Shown: in pieces, positions 32,435 to 44,582 of the stretch
Numbering within the stretch: position 1 is the stretch's first letter
Layout of the letters: every line of letters begins with the position of its first letter
Assembly: GCA_039602395.1 (NCBI GenBank)
Contig: JBCNJP010000007.1
Span: forward strand, 102,750,772 to 102,814,771
Source of the DNA: Deinandra increscens subsp. villosa
Taxonomy: Eukaryota; Streptophyta; Magnoliopsida; Asterales; Asteraceae
Reading direction: 5' to 3'
Length of the DNA: 64,000 nt
The notes under the pieces: generated by a model
What the model saw: only the letters and a program-made list of their open reading frames with translations
The model's database searches: none
What the model was told of the DNA's origin: nothing
Translations under genes and position numbers: made by a program

Positions 32435-34122
32435 TTACAAGTAGCATTTTTTGAGCTGCATTGCGTTCCAGTGTCGTGGAACGGCTTTTCCCTCCATGGT
32501 TGTCAACTTGTAAGAGCCTTTTTCGTGTGCTTCACTGACCTGGTACGGACCCTCCCAGTTTGGTCCCAGTTTACCTTGACTCTCCTGTCGGCTTGCTTCG
32601 TTGTGTCGGAACACATAGTCTCCAGGTCGGAAGGTGACCTCCCGGACCTTTTGGTTGTAGTATTTTTCCATCTGTTTTTTGTACCTTGCTTCGTTGATTG
32701 CGGCCATATCTCGGCGTTCTTGCGTTAGAGCTAGGTTAACAAGCAGCTCCGAGTCATTTGTTATTTCCGAGACGTTTTCTGTCCGGTACGTCGGCATGCC
32801 GATCTCTGCCGGGATTACTGCTTCGGAGCCGAAGGTCAGGCTGTAGGGAGTGTGTCCGTGGCTTGTTCTCTCAGTGGTGCGTATAGCCCATAGGACGTTT
32901 GGAAGTTCATTTAACCAGTTCTTTCCTTGTTCACCGAGTCTTGCTTTGATGCCGGAGACTATGGACCTGTTTGTGCGTTCGACCTGGCCATTGGACTGTG
33001 GGTGTGCGACCGAGGTGAAGACTTGGGTAATCTGTAGCTCCTGACACCATGTCTTGAACGGGTTGTCGGCGAACTGTTTGCCATTGTCCGACACTATCTT
33101 CCCGGGCAGGCCGTATCGGCACACGATTTGCTCCCAGACGAAATTAATTACTTGTTTTCCCGTGATCGTGGCGACTGCTTTCACTTCTGGCCACTTGGTG
33201 AAGTAGTCGACCGCTACTATTAGGAACTTGACTCGGCCAGGTGCCTCCGGGAAAGGTCCGACGATGTCGATACCCCATTTGTAGAAAGGCCACGGGGATG
33301 TTACCGGTATTAAGTTATGTTTCGGCACTCTTTGTACACTGGCGTGCATTTGACACCCTCGGCATTTCTCGATCTCGTGCTCGGTATCCATGTACATTGT
33401 CGGCCAATAGTAGCCCATCGTCATCATTCGTGTCACTATCAACCGAGGGCCGGAGTGTGTGCCGCAGATTCCCTCATGGATTTCCTTGATAACGTAGTTT
33501 CCTTCTTCAGGTGTTAGACACACTAACAATGGCTGTAGATAAGACTTCTTGTACAACTTGTCATTGTGAAGCGTGTATTGCTGGGCTTGGGCTTTTAGTT
33601 TTTCTGCTTCGAGAGATGAGTCTGGGAGAGTGCCATTTAACAGGTAGAGTCGGATAGGTGTTATCCAACTGTCGGCCACTGTGTCTGTTTCTAGCACTTC
33701 TTTGAGCTCGTCGGTTCGGCTGTGGATGATTTCGACCGGCACCTGTTTGCTTAGGTGGGCGAATGCGAGGGACGCAAGTTTACTCAGCGCATCGGCTTTC
33801 TTGTTTTGGCTTCTTGGGATTTGGGTGATCTCAAATCCTTCGAATTGTGCTGTTAGTTCTTTTACTTTGTTTGCATATTTCTGCATTGCTTCACCCCTGA
33901 TTTCGAAATCACCTTTCACCTGGTTTGTTACCAATAGTGAGTCGACTCTGACAGCTAGTTTTTTGACTTTCATCTTCCGTGCCAACCGCAACCCTGCCAG
34001 CAATGCCTCGTACTCGGCTTCGTTGTTTGTGCTTGGGAAGTCGAGTCGAATGGCGTATGTTACCTCTACCCCGTGGGGGTCAATTAAGACAAGGCCGGCA
34101 CCTGATCCTTCGCTGTTTTTTT
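32435..34122 (-). pseudogene. Tat pol, 3' part (RNase H end, integrase), downstream of a frameshift
   Basis: The frame continues pol after a one-base shift in a 7-base A-run (34116-34122 on the coding strand). It opens in RNase H (SEGSGAGLVLID, NNEAEYEALLAGL, RSQNKKADALSKLASLA). It then has the integrase zinc finger HEGICGTHSGPR...CRGCQMHA, and the catalytic core with GIDIVGPFP, IVSDNGKQF and HPQSNGQVERTNRS, and ends HWNAMQLKKCYL. All integrase motifs are present and there are no further stops. The open frame extends further, to 34294, but that N-terminal part is out of frame with pol. Without frameshift correction, integrase would not be made from this copy. Confidence 0.88.
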
Positions 34123-37100
34123 GCCCCGTATGTATAGAGGGTCCAGACGTCAGTGCTGGTGACCGGTGGTGGGGGCGTGTAGTTATCGAGCGTCGGCTTA
34201 TCTGTGTTAGAGCCGATTTGCAGTTCTGTGATGAAATCGGCCAACACTTGGCCTTTGATTGCCGTGCGCGGTTTGAAATGCAACTCGTGTTCACCGAGCT
34301 CGATGGCCCACTTCGCGAATCGACCCGATGTTTCCGGCCTGTGGATTACCTCCCGTAGGGGATAATTGGTCAGCACAGTGATCCTGTAAGCCTGAAAGTA
34401 TCGGCGCAAGCGCCTGGCTGTATGGATTAGGGCTAGTAATAATTTTTCAATTTTAGTGTACCTGGTTTCCGGGTCCTTCATCGCTCGACTCACGAAGTAG
34501 ACGGGAGCTTGCTGGTCTGCTCTTTCTGTGCACAAGACTGAGCTGATGGTGTCAATGCCGACAGATAAGTATAGTACTACCTCTTCACCAGCTGTCGGTG
34601 CAGTGACCGGTGTGAGGGATGCGAGACTGTGTTTCAATTCTACAAATGCTTTGTCTGCCTCTTCTGTCCAAAGAAATTGATTTTTGTCGGTGGCCTGTTT
34701 GAGAGTTCGAAAGAAAGGCATCGACTTTTCTGCTAATTTCGAGATGAAACGATGGAGCGCGGCGAGTCGGCCGTTTAAACATTGTAGTTCCTTCAGACAT
34801 TGTGGTGCTTTCATCTGCATGATTGCTTTTACCTTCTCAGGATTTGCCATGATGTTCTGGTCTGTGACGATGTGGCCCAGGAATTTTCCTTGTTTCATCC
34901 CGAAGGAGCACTTGGCGGGGTTGAGCTTCATGTTGACAGCTCTGAGTCGGCCGAAGGTTTCCTCGATGTCGTTTATCATTGTTTCTTCTGATCCTGACTT
35001 GATGACCAGATCATCTACGTATGCTTCCATGTTTCGGCCAATTTGTGGGTCGAAAACCTGATCGATCAGCCTTTGGTAGGTGGCACCTGCATTTTTTAGG
35101 CCGAAAGGCATCTTTCGGTAGCAGAAAATGCCTTTGTCTGTATGGAAAGCTGTCTTTTCTTCATCGTCTCGGGCCATCTTAATTTGGTGATAACCTTTAT
35201 AAGCATCGAGAAAGCATTTGTATTTATAGCCCGACAGGGCGTCGACCTTTGCATCGATTGCCGGCAGTGGGTAGCAGTCTTTTGGGCAGGCGTTATTGAG
35301 GTTTGTGAAGTCGACGCACATTCTCCACGAGCCGTCGGACTTAGCGACCATGACTGGATTGGCGATCCATGTGTGCCACTTTACTTCTCTTAGGATTCCT
35401 GCTTTTACTAAATTTGTAACTTCTTCGCAGACGGCCTTACTTCGGTCTCGGGCCATGCTGCGTTTTGCCTGGGCCATTGGTCGTTGCTTTGGGTCGACCT
35501 TTAGTAGGTGCTCGGTAATTTCTCTTGGGACGCCTGTCATGTCGGCTGGTGTCCAGGCAAATACGTCTGTGCTATTGCGTATCAGATTGTACAACTTTTC
35601 CCGCGTCGGGTTTGATAGTTCCGGGCCGATCGTAACCAATTGGTCGGGGTATTCTTCATTCACTTTCCATTTGTTTTGTGTTGCTTCTTCAGTGACATCT
35701 GCCGTGAGGTCGCAGTTGGAATGAGCAGACCGGATGGTTGCTATGCCACTTTTGGTCGGGAACTTCATAAGCCCGTGCGCTGTGGAGACGACACAGCCGA
35801 ACTGGTAGATCGCTGGTCGACCGAAGAGAATGTTGTAACGTGATGGTCGGTCGACCACGAGGAAAGTTACCTCCTCGGTTCTTGTGTACGATCTGTCGGT
35901 CAGCGTTACTGGCAGGGTGATCTCTCCCTCGGGAAAGACCATATCGCCGCTGAAGCCGACCAATGAGGTTTTAGATGGCTGGAGCCGTCGCTGTATGTGT
36001 TCCGGTAGCTTGGAGAAACAATTCTTGTACATAATGTCCGACGCACTCCCCCCGTCGATGTATGTTCTGTGGACATCGTGGCCTGCCACATCGGCGATGA
36101 TGACCATGGGGCTGAGTGTCGGTATGGCCGAGTCTAGTGCTGGAAAAGAGATTGGCTTGTTGGCCCAGCTCTCTCTCCTGATTTTTGGTTTCTTGTGCCG
36201 AGAGGCATGTGTCATGAGTATCGGAGCATTGTCTTTTGCTTTTTCTTTCTTATTCCTTTGCTCTTTGATTTCCTTCAACAGATGTGCTAGCTGTCCAGTT
36301 TTAACAGCGTGTGCGATCTCCTTTTTCAACTGGTGGCACTCGTCGGTGTCGTGACCCCTGTCTAAGTGGAAATCACAGTACTTGGCCATGTTTCTATTAG
36401 TAGTGTTGGAGCCCATTGTTCGAGGCTTCCCGAACTGTCGACTTGCATCCTCTGTTTGTAATATCTCCCTGGGAGTTTTGGTCAAGTTGGGATAATCTCT
36501 TTTGTCGCTCTTTTGAGTGGAGGGAGACGGCCGTTCATAAGGTGTAAAACCCGAGTGTCGGCGGTCGTCTCTGTTTCCTCTGTCTCCGCCCGACTGCCAG
36601 GGTCGGCGGGAATCTCTGCTGTGTTGGTGCCGACCTTGAGACCTTTGTTGTCCGCCCGACGACTTGTCTCGGAGCTGAGCCGCTTCTTCTCCTCTGATGA
36701 AGGCTTCGGTTCGGTCGAAAGCCTCTTGGATTGTTGCCGGGACTCTGGCGCTCATTTCCTTGATCAGTTGCCTTGTTCGTAGGCCATGAATGAAGGCTGA
36801 TATCTTTTGTCTCTCATCGGCATGGCCGATGGTGAGGGACTCGGATTTGTATCTTTCTAGGAAGGTCCGAAGGGATTCTTGGTCTCCCTGCCGGATGTTG
36901 TGTAACTCGATCGGGTCCTTGGTGCATTTCCTCTGTTGGCCAAAGTGTTTTGAAAATAGCTGCTTCAATTGGACGCAGCTGTCGATCGAACCATCAGGAA
37001 GTGAGTTAAACCATAGCCTGGCCGGGCCGGAGAGGGTTTGAACAAACATTTTACACCACACAGGGATGGACCATTTCTCTATGCCTGCTGCGGACTTGAA

Positions 37101-37892
37101 AGCGTGTAGATGATCCTCTGGGTCTGTACTGCCATCATACGTCTTTATTGTGTTTGGCAACTTTGTTTTTGGCGGGCATTCAAAACTTTCGATCCTTTCT
37201 GTAAACTTGCTTTCCTCCTCTGGGATGTAGGGTAGAGAGAAATCGTCGGCACTTGTGTCTTTCGGGCCTTCTACCCTTGGTGTTTCGACCCCTGTCTGTG
37301 GCTGTGGCCGAGGGCCTGTGCCTGGGTTAATCAGGGGTGTCGGGGTCGGCTGCTGTAATGGCATTCCATAGGGTGGGTACATGGGCATCTGGTACGGTGG
37401 CATCCCATATGGACTCATGAATTGTGGAAAGGGGTAGAATTGTTGACCTGGGAACGGCATTTGTTGTTGTTGGTTGAATGGGAATGATGCCGGGCCAGAG
37501 CTGGCCTGCATCTGTGTTGGTCGTGTTCCTGCGGCTGGGGTTGGTGTCAGCTGTGTGGGTCTTATCGGCTGAGCGGATACTGTCGTGCTGTCAGCGACGA
37601 TGGCCGTCGGCCTAGTTTGCTTGGCCGTGAACCCCGGTGGTGGTGGCATTTTGTCGTTGATAACGAGCTCATCATCGTCATAGGATAGCTGAATGCGTAT
37701 CCCTTTTGCTCTTTCCGTGGCGACATGTTCGTTCAGCATTTGTCGCAGGTGCAGGAAGTTTTGGCTCACAACTTCTGGTGTGAGCGTTAGTGTCTGGGAG
37801 TCGGCCGCCTCGGATGCTCCGACTGTTGTCTCTTTTGCTGCTGGAGTGGTGAAGTTCTCGTCTGGTCGCTGTTCCTCGTGTTGGCCAGACAT
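34080..37892 (-). pseudogene. Tat gag-protease-reverse transcriptase, broken near its RNase H
   Basis: A 1,270-codon frame starts MSGQHEEQRPDE, 38 bp inside the 5' LTR. It has a Pro/Gln/Met-rich N-terminal region, a retrotransposon gag domain (TYDGSTDPEDHLHAF to ELHNIRQGDQESLRTFLERY, residues about 245-340), a CCHC-like CDFHLDRGHDTDEC near 515, the protease motif TYIDGGSASDIMY near 613, and the reverse transcriptase core ending AYVDDLVIKSG near 957. RNase H begins at about 1240, but its first catalytic Asp position carries Tyr (YTYGA). Right after it the A-run shift puts the last 12 or so codons out of frame. The remaining pol lies in the next frame. Nearly identical LTRs show that the damage is recent or was copied from a defective parent. 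Confidence 0.88.
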
Positions 37893-37910
37893 TTTGCTAA
37901 GTAGTTGAGT

Positions 37911-37928
37911 ACCGTGCGGATGGCGCCA
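37911..37928 (-). other. Primer-binding site of the Tat element
   Basis: TGGCGCCATCCGCACGGT on the minus strand, directly after the 5' LTR. It is of the TGGCGCC type seen in many Tat/Athila elements; I do not assign the tRNA. Confidence 0.7.
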
Positions 37929-37929
37929 A

Positions 37930-38677
37930 TGTAGAATCGGGCTACCAGGTGTGACTGGATAGGTCGAGACCTAGGACGAATCACAATGATAGATCGACTA
38001 CAAGATGGGATCGGGAGCCTTCAACCTGGACCGTGTCGGCTCGGCTAAGATCTGCAAAACAAAGAAACACCGTTGTTCTTGGAGGGCAGGACAGGGTGTC
38101 CTGCGACCAAGCTCGGGCGTGAGAATAAGTATGCGTTTCGAGAGATCAAGTGTAATCAAATCGAAGCAAAGCGCATTGAATGAATTCTAACCTGGTGGTT
38201 GGGGTGTATTTATAACCCTCAACCTTTGTCTTGTAACGCCATTAATGCTGATTACCCAAAGGAGATGTGTTGCAGGCCTACATCTTGGACTGCGCCAAGT
38301 TCCTGCAGTATACATTTTGGGTAATCGCATTAAATGTGGTGTCAGGTCGGGTGTCGGTACGCCGACCTGCCGAGTGTATGAGCCTTGGTCTGTGTTGTCC
38401 GTTGCGGACTTGTCGTGCTCGGGTGTCGGCCGTTGTGTGACCGACACCGAGCGGATAGTTGGTTAACCCTTCAAGGGTTATCCTGTGATGCATGCCGTGT
38501 CGTGCTCGGGTGTCGACCGTTGTGTGACCGACACCGAGCGGATGGTTGGTTAACTCTTCTACGTGGGTGTCGGCTCGGTATGTTGATTACTTAGCCGACA
38601 CGCTTGACTTGTGTGTTGTTGGGTAGGATGTTCGTGTGTCGATTTATGACGTCATCCTACCCGGACATACGTCATCA
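37930..38677 (-). repeat. 5' LTR of the Tat element
   Basis: 748 bp, essentially identical to the left LTR. Its outer edge is 400 bp from the ATG of the TON2 gene, and it points away from that gene. Confidence 0.95.
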
Positions 38678-38682
38678 GGGGT

Positions 38683-39077
38683 TATGAATAATAACACTCT
38701 TTGATAATTATATTATCAAATTATGAACAAATTAAAAGTTTAAAACTTATACAATAGGACACTTGCTAAAAAAAGTTACACCATCAAACACTTGCTAAAA
38801 AACTATGCACGTATCATTGACACGTGATTTTCCAAACAAAATTTGCAATTTACTAAAAAAAAAACCATGTATAATTTACACGGCGAGGTCTAGCAAAAAT
38901 AAAACCATCTTGGAGACCACAATATTGTCGCTGATCGATTCATGTATTGATTTTGTCCCGATAATTTCACCCATATATCGATCAAGATCGAACATCATCG
39001 TTCCGGCCACTTTTATGTAACTTTTCATCTACGGTTTGCATGTGTTTATGATCCGGCCCTACGTACAATAATCTCAA
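38683..39077 (+). promoter_or_regulatory. Upstream region of the TON2 gene, truncated by the Tat insertion
   Basis: Only 395 bp separate the retrotransposon from the TON2 start codon. No clear TATA box is visible. The segment is AT-rich at the left and more complex from about 38930, where the leader probably begins. Confidence 0.4.
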
Positions 39078-42064
39078 ATGTCTAGTAGTGTTGACCAGGA
39101 TGAAGCACCGGTGGTGTCATCCATGCTGTGGGTTCGTAACCTTCGACGCTACATCAGATCCGATACGAGTCTCGGCTCTGAAGCCAAAATGGGTTTGTAA
39201 AAAAGTTCTCATAAGATTATACCCGAAACATATATATTGTTGTTGATAATTAATCTGCATTCATGGTTGATTAAATATTGTATAAATCTATATGTATGGC
39301 TTTTAGGTCTGACTATTTGATGTATGCATTCAATTGAATCATTAGTTCACCAATGTTCAATGTATATGAAACATTTTGGGTCATTGGGTGTAATTAGAGA
39401 TTTCGGAGGTCGGTTTAACTTTGACTTTTTCAAATATTGAAAAGTCAGACGATGAGGTCATCGTCGACCTCGATCATTTTATACATGAATCAAGAATGTG
39501 TGTATTTAATAAATCATAATATTTGGTTTTTGAAAACATTAGTCCAGAAAGTGTTTTGTCATTTCATTTTTTCTTGGCTAACTTGTATTATCTGTTTGTT
39601 GTATTATCTGTATGTAGAGAATGAAACAAAAAGAATCCTGCTAAATATGTACAAAGAGAAGCATCTTAAAAGTGAAAAATCCGGTGTAATCCCAAGTTTT
39701 TATAAGAAGGTATTGATTGATCTTATTTTTTTTATAACAACCATTTTCTTTATAAATTTATGATCATGGATTCGTATGTGTTCAGAAACCTGAGGATGGT
39801 TCGATCAGCCATACAGTTCAAAGGCTGGCAAAATATCGTTTTCTGAAGGTACTAATCTCCAGTTTGTAACTGGGAATTATTTCCTTAAAATGTCAATTAA
39901 TCATTTTATTGCTCTTTTTTTGTTTTTCTTCATGAATCAATCAAGATCTAGAGCTAGGTATAAACTGTTTTCTGTTTCTTGATGCAGAAGCAATCAGATA
40001 TTTTGCTAAACGCGGATGACTTGGATGCCTTGTGGCTTTGCTTTAGGGAAAATTGTTTGGTTGATGAAACCACTGGTTCTGTAAAGGTACCTTGCCAAAA
40101 TATACCATAAACAATAAGTTTATGGCTCTTTGTCTTTCAACTGTTTCTTGATCATTTACATTTATGGTACCATAGCCTTGGTTTTCAGTTGGTGAAACAA
40201 ATGTAGGTGAGTTATGAAGACTTTTGCCAAATTGCATCTCTATGTATAGAACAAATTGGCACAAAATGTCGTCGGTTCTTCAGCCCTTCAAATTTTATGA
40301 AGTTTGAGAAAGATGAATCAGGAAGAATCGCAATTCTGTCCTTTTATCTGTATGTAATGCGCACGGTGAGAATTTGGTTTTGTTTTTCTAATTGGATGAG
40401 TTTTTTTTCTAGAGCTTAGAATGGAAAAATGTTTGAAGCATGTTGTTTGATAGTGTAGATGTTGACTTCTAGCGGACAAAACGGACAATATTGATTTGTT
40501 TGCAATAGCATGTTGCAAAATATATACTTATTGTTTCGAAATTTGGGATATTATGATTCACAATCTTGCAAAATATGTTTTCTTGTACAGGTTTCTCTTA
40601 CACAAGCAAGAATTGATATGAGTGAGCTTGATGAGGATTCTGATGGGTTTCTACAACCTTATGTACTTATAGTTTATCCCTTCATCATGAAAAATAATCT
40701 TGTTTTATATTGATTTTAGTAAACCACATTTGAAGTTAAACAAATGTTAGATATGAAATTGATGATAGGAAATGGAGGCTTATATAAGAGGACTTATTCC
40801 TAATTTGGCTCAGCTTCGCGATATGCCTGTAGAATTCGTTCAAATGTACTGTCACATAGCTACTCACAAATTCTTCTTTTTTTGTGACCCGAATAGGCGA
40901 GGTTTGGCGCCTCTTTCTCTCTTCACATTTCGATTATCATATACTCGTCGCTAAAAACATCAATCCAAATATAATTAATCACAGGGAAGGCCTGCATAAA
41001 GAAGATTTTGCTCAGTAATTGTCTGCAGGAACTAATGGAACTGCACCAGGTATATATTGGTCAGATGAAAATCTTTTCATCAAAGGAGGGTATAAAAACA
41101 TCTCTCACATTAAGTTGTTAGTTTATATTTCTTATATAAATAAGTAGTTTAATTATAGGAGAGTGATGGAGAAGTTGCTGATAATGAACAGTCTGATAAC
41201 TGGTTTTCACTAGTATCGGCACAACGTATATGCGGTGAGCTATTTCTAAATTTCAAATATTAATTTGATCCACAGTTTTTCAGTGTTGACTCTTGCTTAA
41301 TCTAGTTATGATTATATATGCGCAGATACGTTTATCGACCTTGATAAAGATGGAAACGGGACATTAAGCGAGGAGGAACTTCAAGAATATGCAGATGGAA
41401 CCCTTACAGATATCTTTATCCAAAGAGGTAATCATTCTAAGGGAATAACTAGACATTTAACTTATAAATCTATAAAAACAAACTTTGTCCAAATGATGAT
41501 TCATGTGATTTTTCTTGTAGCTTTTGACGAGCATGTTCGCCATGGCAAAACTGTCATCGGGCTTGCTTGGGAGATGGACTTTGAGAGTTTTCTCGATTTT
41601 GTTCTTGCCCTGGAACACAAAGATACACCCGAGGGGTTAACGTATATCTTCAAGTGCCTTGATCTGCAAGGAAAAGGTTACCTATCAGCAGCTGATATCC
41701 ACATTCTGTTTAGGTAGTTAAACTATCTTTTCTTCAACCAAACATTCTATTTTGAGTTTCTAGCGTTAGTTACTCGTGTTGGTTGATGACGGATTGAACG
41801 AATTGGATCAGGGATGTGCGTGAGAAATGGGTGCAGATCGGAAACTATGAATTATGCACAGAAGATGTTAGAGATGAAATATGGGATATGGTGAGACCGG
41901 TTGACCCGTTAAGGATCACACTTGCTGATATGTTGTTGTGCAAACAAGGTGGGACTATTGCTAGTATGCTTATAGATGTAAGAGGGTTTTGGGCTCATGA
42001 TAACCGCGAAAACCTTCTTCAAGAGGACGGAGAATCGATTGATATTGAAGTTGATCGTCTTTAA
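39078..42064 (+). CDS. TON2: PP2A regulatory subunit B'' (TONNEAU2/FASS)
   Basis: Twelve coding exons with GT-AG introns join in frame: 39078-39192, 39618-39709, 39786-39848, 39988-40086, 40207-40365, 40591-40662, 40769-40901, 40985-41049, 41159-41234, 41326-41427, 41521-41713, 41812-42064. They encode 473 aa, close to the 480 aa of Arabidopsis TON2. The protein reads SSMLWVRNLRRYI near the start, then CRRFFSPSNFMKFEKDE, QARIDMSELDEDSDGFLQ, KKILLSNCLQELMELHQ and DVRGFWAHDNRENLLQE near the end. It holds EF-hand-like loops DEDSDGFLQPYE and DLDKDGNGTLSE with acidic residues in place. TON2 is the B'' subunit that recruits PP2A with TON1 and TRM proteins to cortical microtubules and is needed for the preprophase band. 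No exon is damaged. Exon ends were set by homology and splice signals; the 5' leader is not resolved. Confidence 0.93.
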
Positions 42065-42089
42065 CTTTCATTTTCATTTGGTCGGGTCA

Positions 42090-42109
42090 GGGTCAGATTT
42101 CTCTGACCC
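42090..42109 (+). other. Hairpin in the TON2 3' UTR
   Basis: GGGTCAG-ATTTCT-CTGACCC forms a perfect 7-bp stem 26 bp after the stop codon. It might act in 3'-end formation or RNA stability; no function is shown. Confidence 0.45.
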
Positions 42110-42438
42110 GGCCAAAAATCACTTGGTAGTTTTCAAGTTGAGTGTTTACTAACAGTTTTTAACATTCACAAAGTTAACATATATACCATAGTTTTAACAT
42201 CAAGAATTCATTAGAAATAGTATAGCTAGATATGAATAAAACAAAAAAGACAAATTAATACACCATTGCCAGAATGCAGTAATTTAGCCAAATAGGTTTA
42301 GAATTTAGAAATGGGAAAAAAAAGGTTTCTAATTCAATTATTGCATTAAAAACCTTCTGTCATGTATGTCTTAGATGTAAAAGTCGAGATATTTTACACT
42401 TAAATTGATGTGAAATGCAATCAAAAGAATGAATATAA

Positions 42439-42670
42439 GGGGCTGTTTGGTTCGTCTTTTTCGTTTAGCAACAAATGAATAAGAGGCTATATGGTAAAGA
42501 CGATATTGTCTTTTTCGTTCAGCAACAAATCTGGGGCATGATGAAACAGACAAAAATGTCTTTTTCGGTCAGACAATTTCCATTCAGACATTCGAACCAA
42601 ACAGCACCATATGACAAAAATGTCTTATTCGGTCAGATTAAGCCAAAAATAAGCTGAACCAAACAGGTCC
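42439..42670. mobile_element. 232-bp Tourist-like (PIF/Harbinger) MITE
   Basis: The ends GGGGCTGTTTGGTTC and, inverted, GGACCTGTTTGGTTC pair at 13 of 15 positions. The flanking trinucleotide is TAA on both sides (42436-42438 and 42671-42673), the typical PIF/Harbinger target duplication. Inside, AAAAATGTCTTWTTCGGTCAG-like units recur (core TGTCTTTTTCGGTCAGA). It lies 375 bp after the TON2 stop. Confidence 0.8.
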
Positions 42671-42673
42671 TAA

Positions 42674-43941
42674 AACAATAAGATAATGAAATATGTAAAC
42701 GCCGTGACTAAGCACACATACTATCTAACCTTAATTATTCTAGTCGGATCTTTTAAGAAAATGGCAAACTCACCTAAATCCATTTCATCATAATCTCCAT
42801 TCACGTCTACAAGCTGAAAAAACCAATAAATGACAATAAGAGGTCCAATAACTACCAATTCCGCAAGGTGCAAATGTATTGTAGAGATTTTCATGACAAA
42901 AATTAATGACATCGTAAAATCAAGGAACATTTAAGATGACAAGTTTAATAGCTACCAATACACAAATCACCCAAAATTTCATATTTAAGAGAAAGGAAGA
43001 AGATCAATGTTTAGGGTACTTAATTTTAGCCGCATTTTACCATATTTAAAAATAAAATTGACATGCATCTCCCAAAAATCAAAAGACTCTATTTCAAACT
43101 TCGAATAAGCAACCAAAAGAGCCATATTGTTTTTGTTAAAGGGTGATTGATCACCTCTTTTAGCTAAGCTTAAGAACAAAGTTATATTTAAAAAGTCAAA
43201 ATTAGTATATATACTTCCACTCTGACAAAATATTCATATGATAAAAGACAGTATGTAAAACAAAATCGAATTTTCATAAAGATATTTACTAAAAGAACAG
43301 TAACAATCTGTAACAGAATTCAGTGATAAAAACGCAAAACTTGCAAAAGAACATAAACCTACCACGGGTAGAATGAACATGCCGAAAGAACAGTACCAAA
43401 GTGATACAGACCAGTAGACCACCATGGCCCTCACCCGATCCATCCGGGTAGACCCACAACCAACCCATTTACCGTTTATCTAAAGGAAGACCAAGTCATG
43501 AGAGACTTCCATTTCTTTGTTTTACCATGCATGCATGCATTTAGAAGTAGTTATTTCTACCTTTGCATTTTCATCCCACGATCATAGTAGTTGGTAAGTG
43601 TAGGAGTCGTGCATTTAGAATTGTTTTAAATATATACTTTCATTTAGAAGCTAACAAGGGGATAGAAGAAAACATTAATCAAGTTTATTGATTTTAATCT
43701 ATCATCTCTCTTATTCTTTGGAGCTTGATCCACTCTACGGATTATATCATTTCGTGCTTTCATTTTCTGTGAAAGTGTTGGAAAATATGATTTACCTTTC
43801 CAAAATCTGTTTTTTATGCCATTGGCTCGCTTATATCCGGGTTAAAAGGGCCATTTCTAGTGGCATAGATCGAAGTTTTAGACGGACGAAGAGAATGGCG
43901 ACCACCTTGATGTTTTTCTTTTAACGAGATATATTAAAAAT
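42674..43941. other. Intergenic, nothing recognised
   Basis: The sequence is AT-rich with several short minus frames, none with a recognisable domain. A CATG(CATG)n run sits near 43530. Confidence 0.4.
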
Positions 43942-44307
43942 CAGGGCCGGCTCCGAGAACTTCAAAAAAAAATAGACCCTACGCGAGATAAAAAAAAGTA
44001 GGCTCTTATAATATAAAGTTAAAAATTTTATAAAATTAATTTAGATAAAATTTAAAAATAAAAACTAATAATTTGAAAAAAAAACGTAGAAACTAAGTCT
44101 CGAAACCGAGAACATAGCTTTAAAAGCCCCCGTCTTTACCATCTGAACTAATCGAGCACTTTTAATTCATTTACCAATATCTTTTTAAAAATCACTACAA
44201 GTAAAAGCAGCTTATGTATATATAACAAAATTTTAAAAACTTTCGGACCCTTCAAAATAGCGGGCCCTAGGTGGTCGTTCACCCCGCCTAGGCCGAGGGC
44301 CGCCGTG
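43942..44307. mobile_element. Decayed hAT-like element
   Basis: The left end CAGGGCCGGCTCCGAG has the common plant hAT terminus. The right side (GGGCCCTAGGTGGTCG...CCGAGGGCCGCC) is compatible with the inverted end but diverged. No 8-bp target duplication was found, so the right boundary is a guess. Confidence 0.4.
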
Positions 44308-44582
44308 TGGCGGTTAGAAAAACCTAACCAACCACACAACACAAACAGTTACACAAAATTTAGTGGATTTTGTAGCCACTTAACCCAAGACATACGACAT
44401 TGCTTATCTCTAAAAGTAATCAAATGGTAAGAAAAATAAACTATTGAATCAAACATAAAGCGAATCTTCAAATCGCCCTTCTTATGCACTATCTCGTTTT
44501 GTTCCTTCTATATAACCCACCAAGCGCAAAACATAATCCCTTCAACAAGAGATTTGCGCGTTTCTTAAAAAGACGACACCCG

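Larger units (their letters stand above)
27763..38677 (-). mobile_element. 10.9-kb Ty3/gypsy retrotransposon, Tat lineage
   Basis: Two 748-bp LTRs (27763-28510 and 37930-38677) flank the element, with the 5-bp target duplication GGGGT (27758-27762 and 38678-38682). The LTRs begin TGTAGAATCGGG, end GTCATCA, and I noticed only one difference (CCTAAAGG versus CCCAAAGG), so insertion was recent. On the minus strand the 5' LTR is followed by TTGGCGCCATCCGC (primer site) and the 3' LTR is preceded by a G-rich polypurine tract (ACTGGGGGAC). gag-pol is on the minus strand. An extra gene lies in antisense between pol and the 3' LTR. That architecture is known from the Tat lineage (for example Grande1 of Zea). 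Confidence 0.95.

Noticed and set aside
34110..34130. Programmed ribosomal frameshift in the Tat pol at the A-run
   Set aside because: A 7-A run followed by C looks like a slippery site, but the frame relation needs a +1 step, not the -1 step such sites give, and the adjacent catalytic Asp position is also changed. A simple indel or sequencing error is more likely.
43942..44307. A clean hAT element with target duplication
   Set aside because: The left end is convincing but no 8-bp duplication or matching right end was found, so it is listed only at low confidence.
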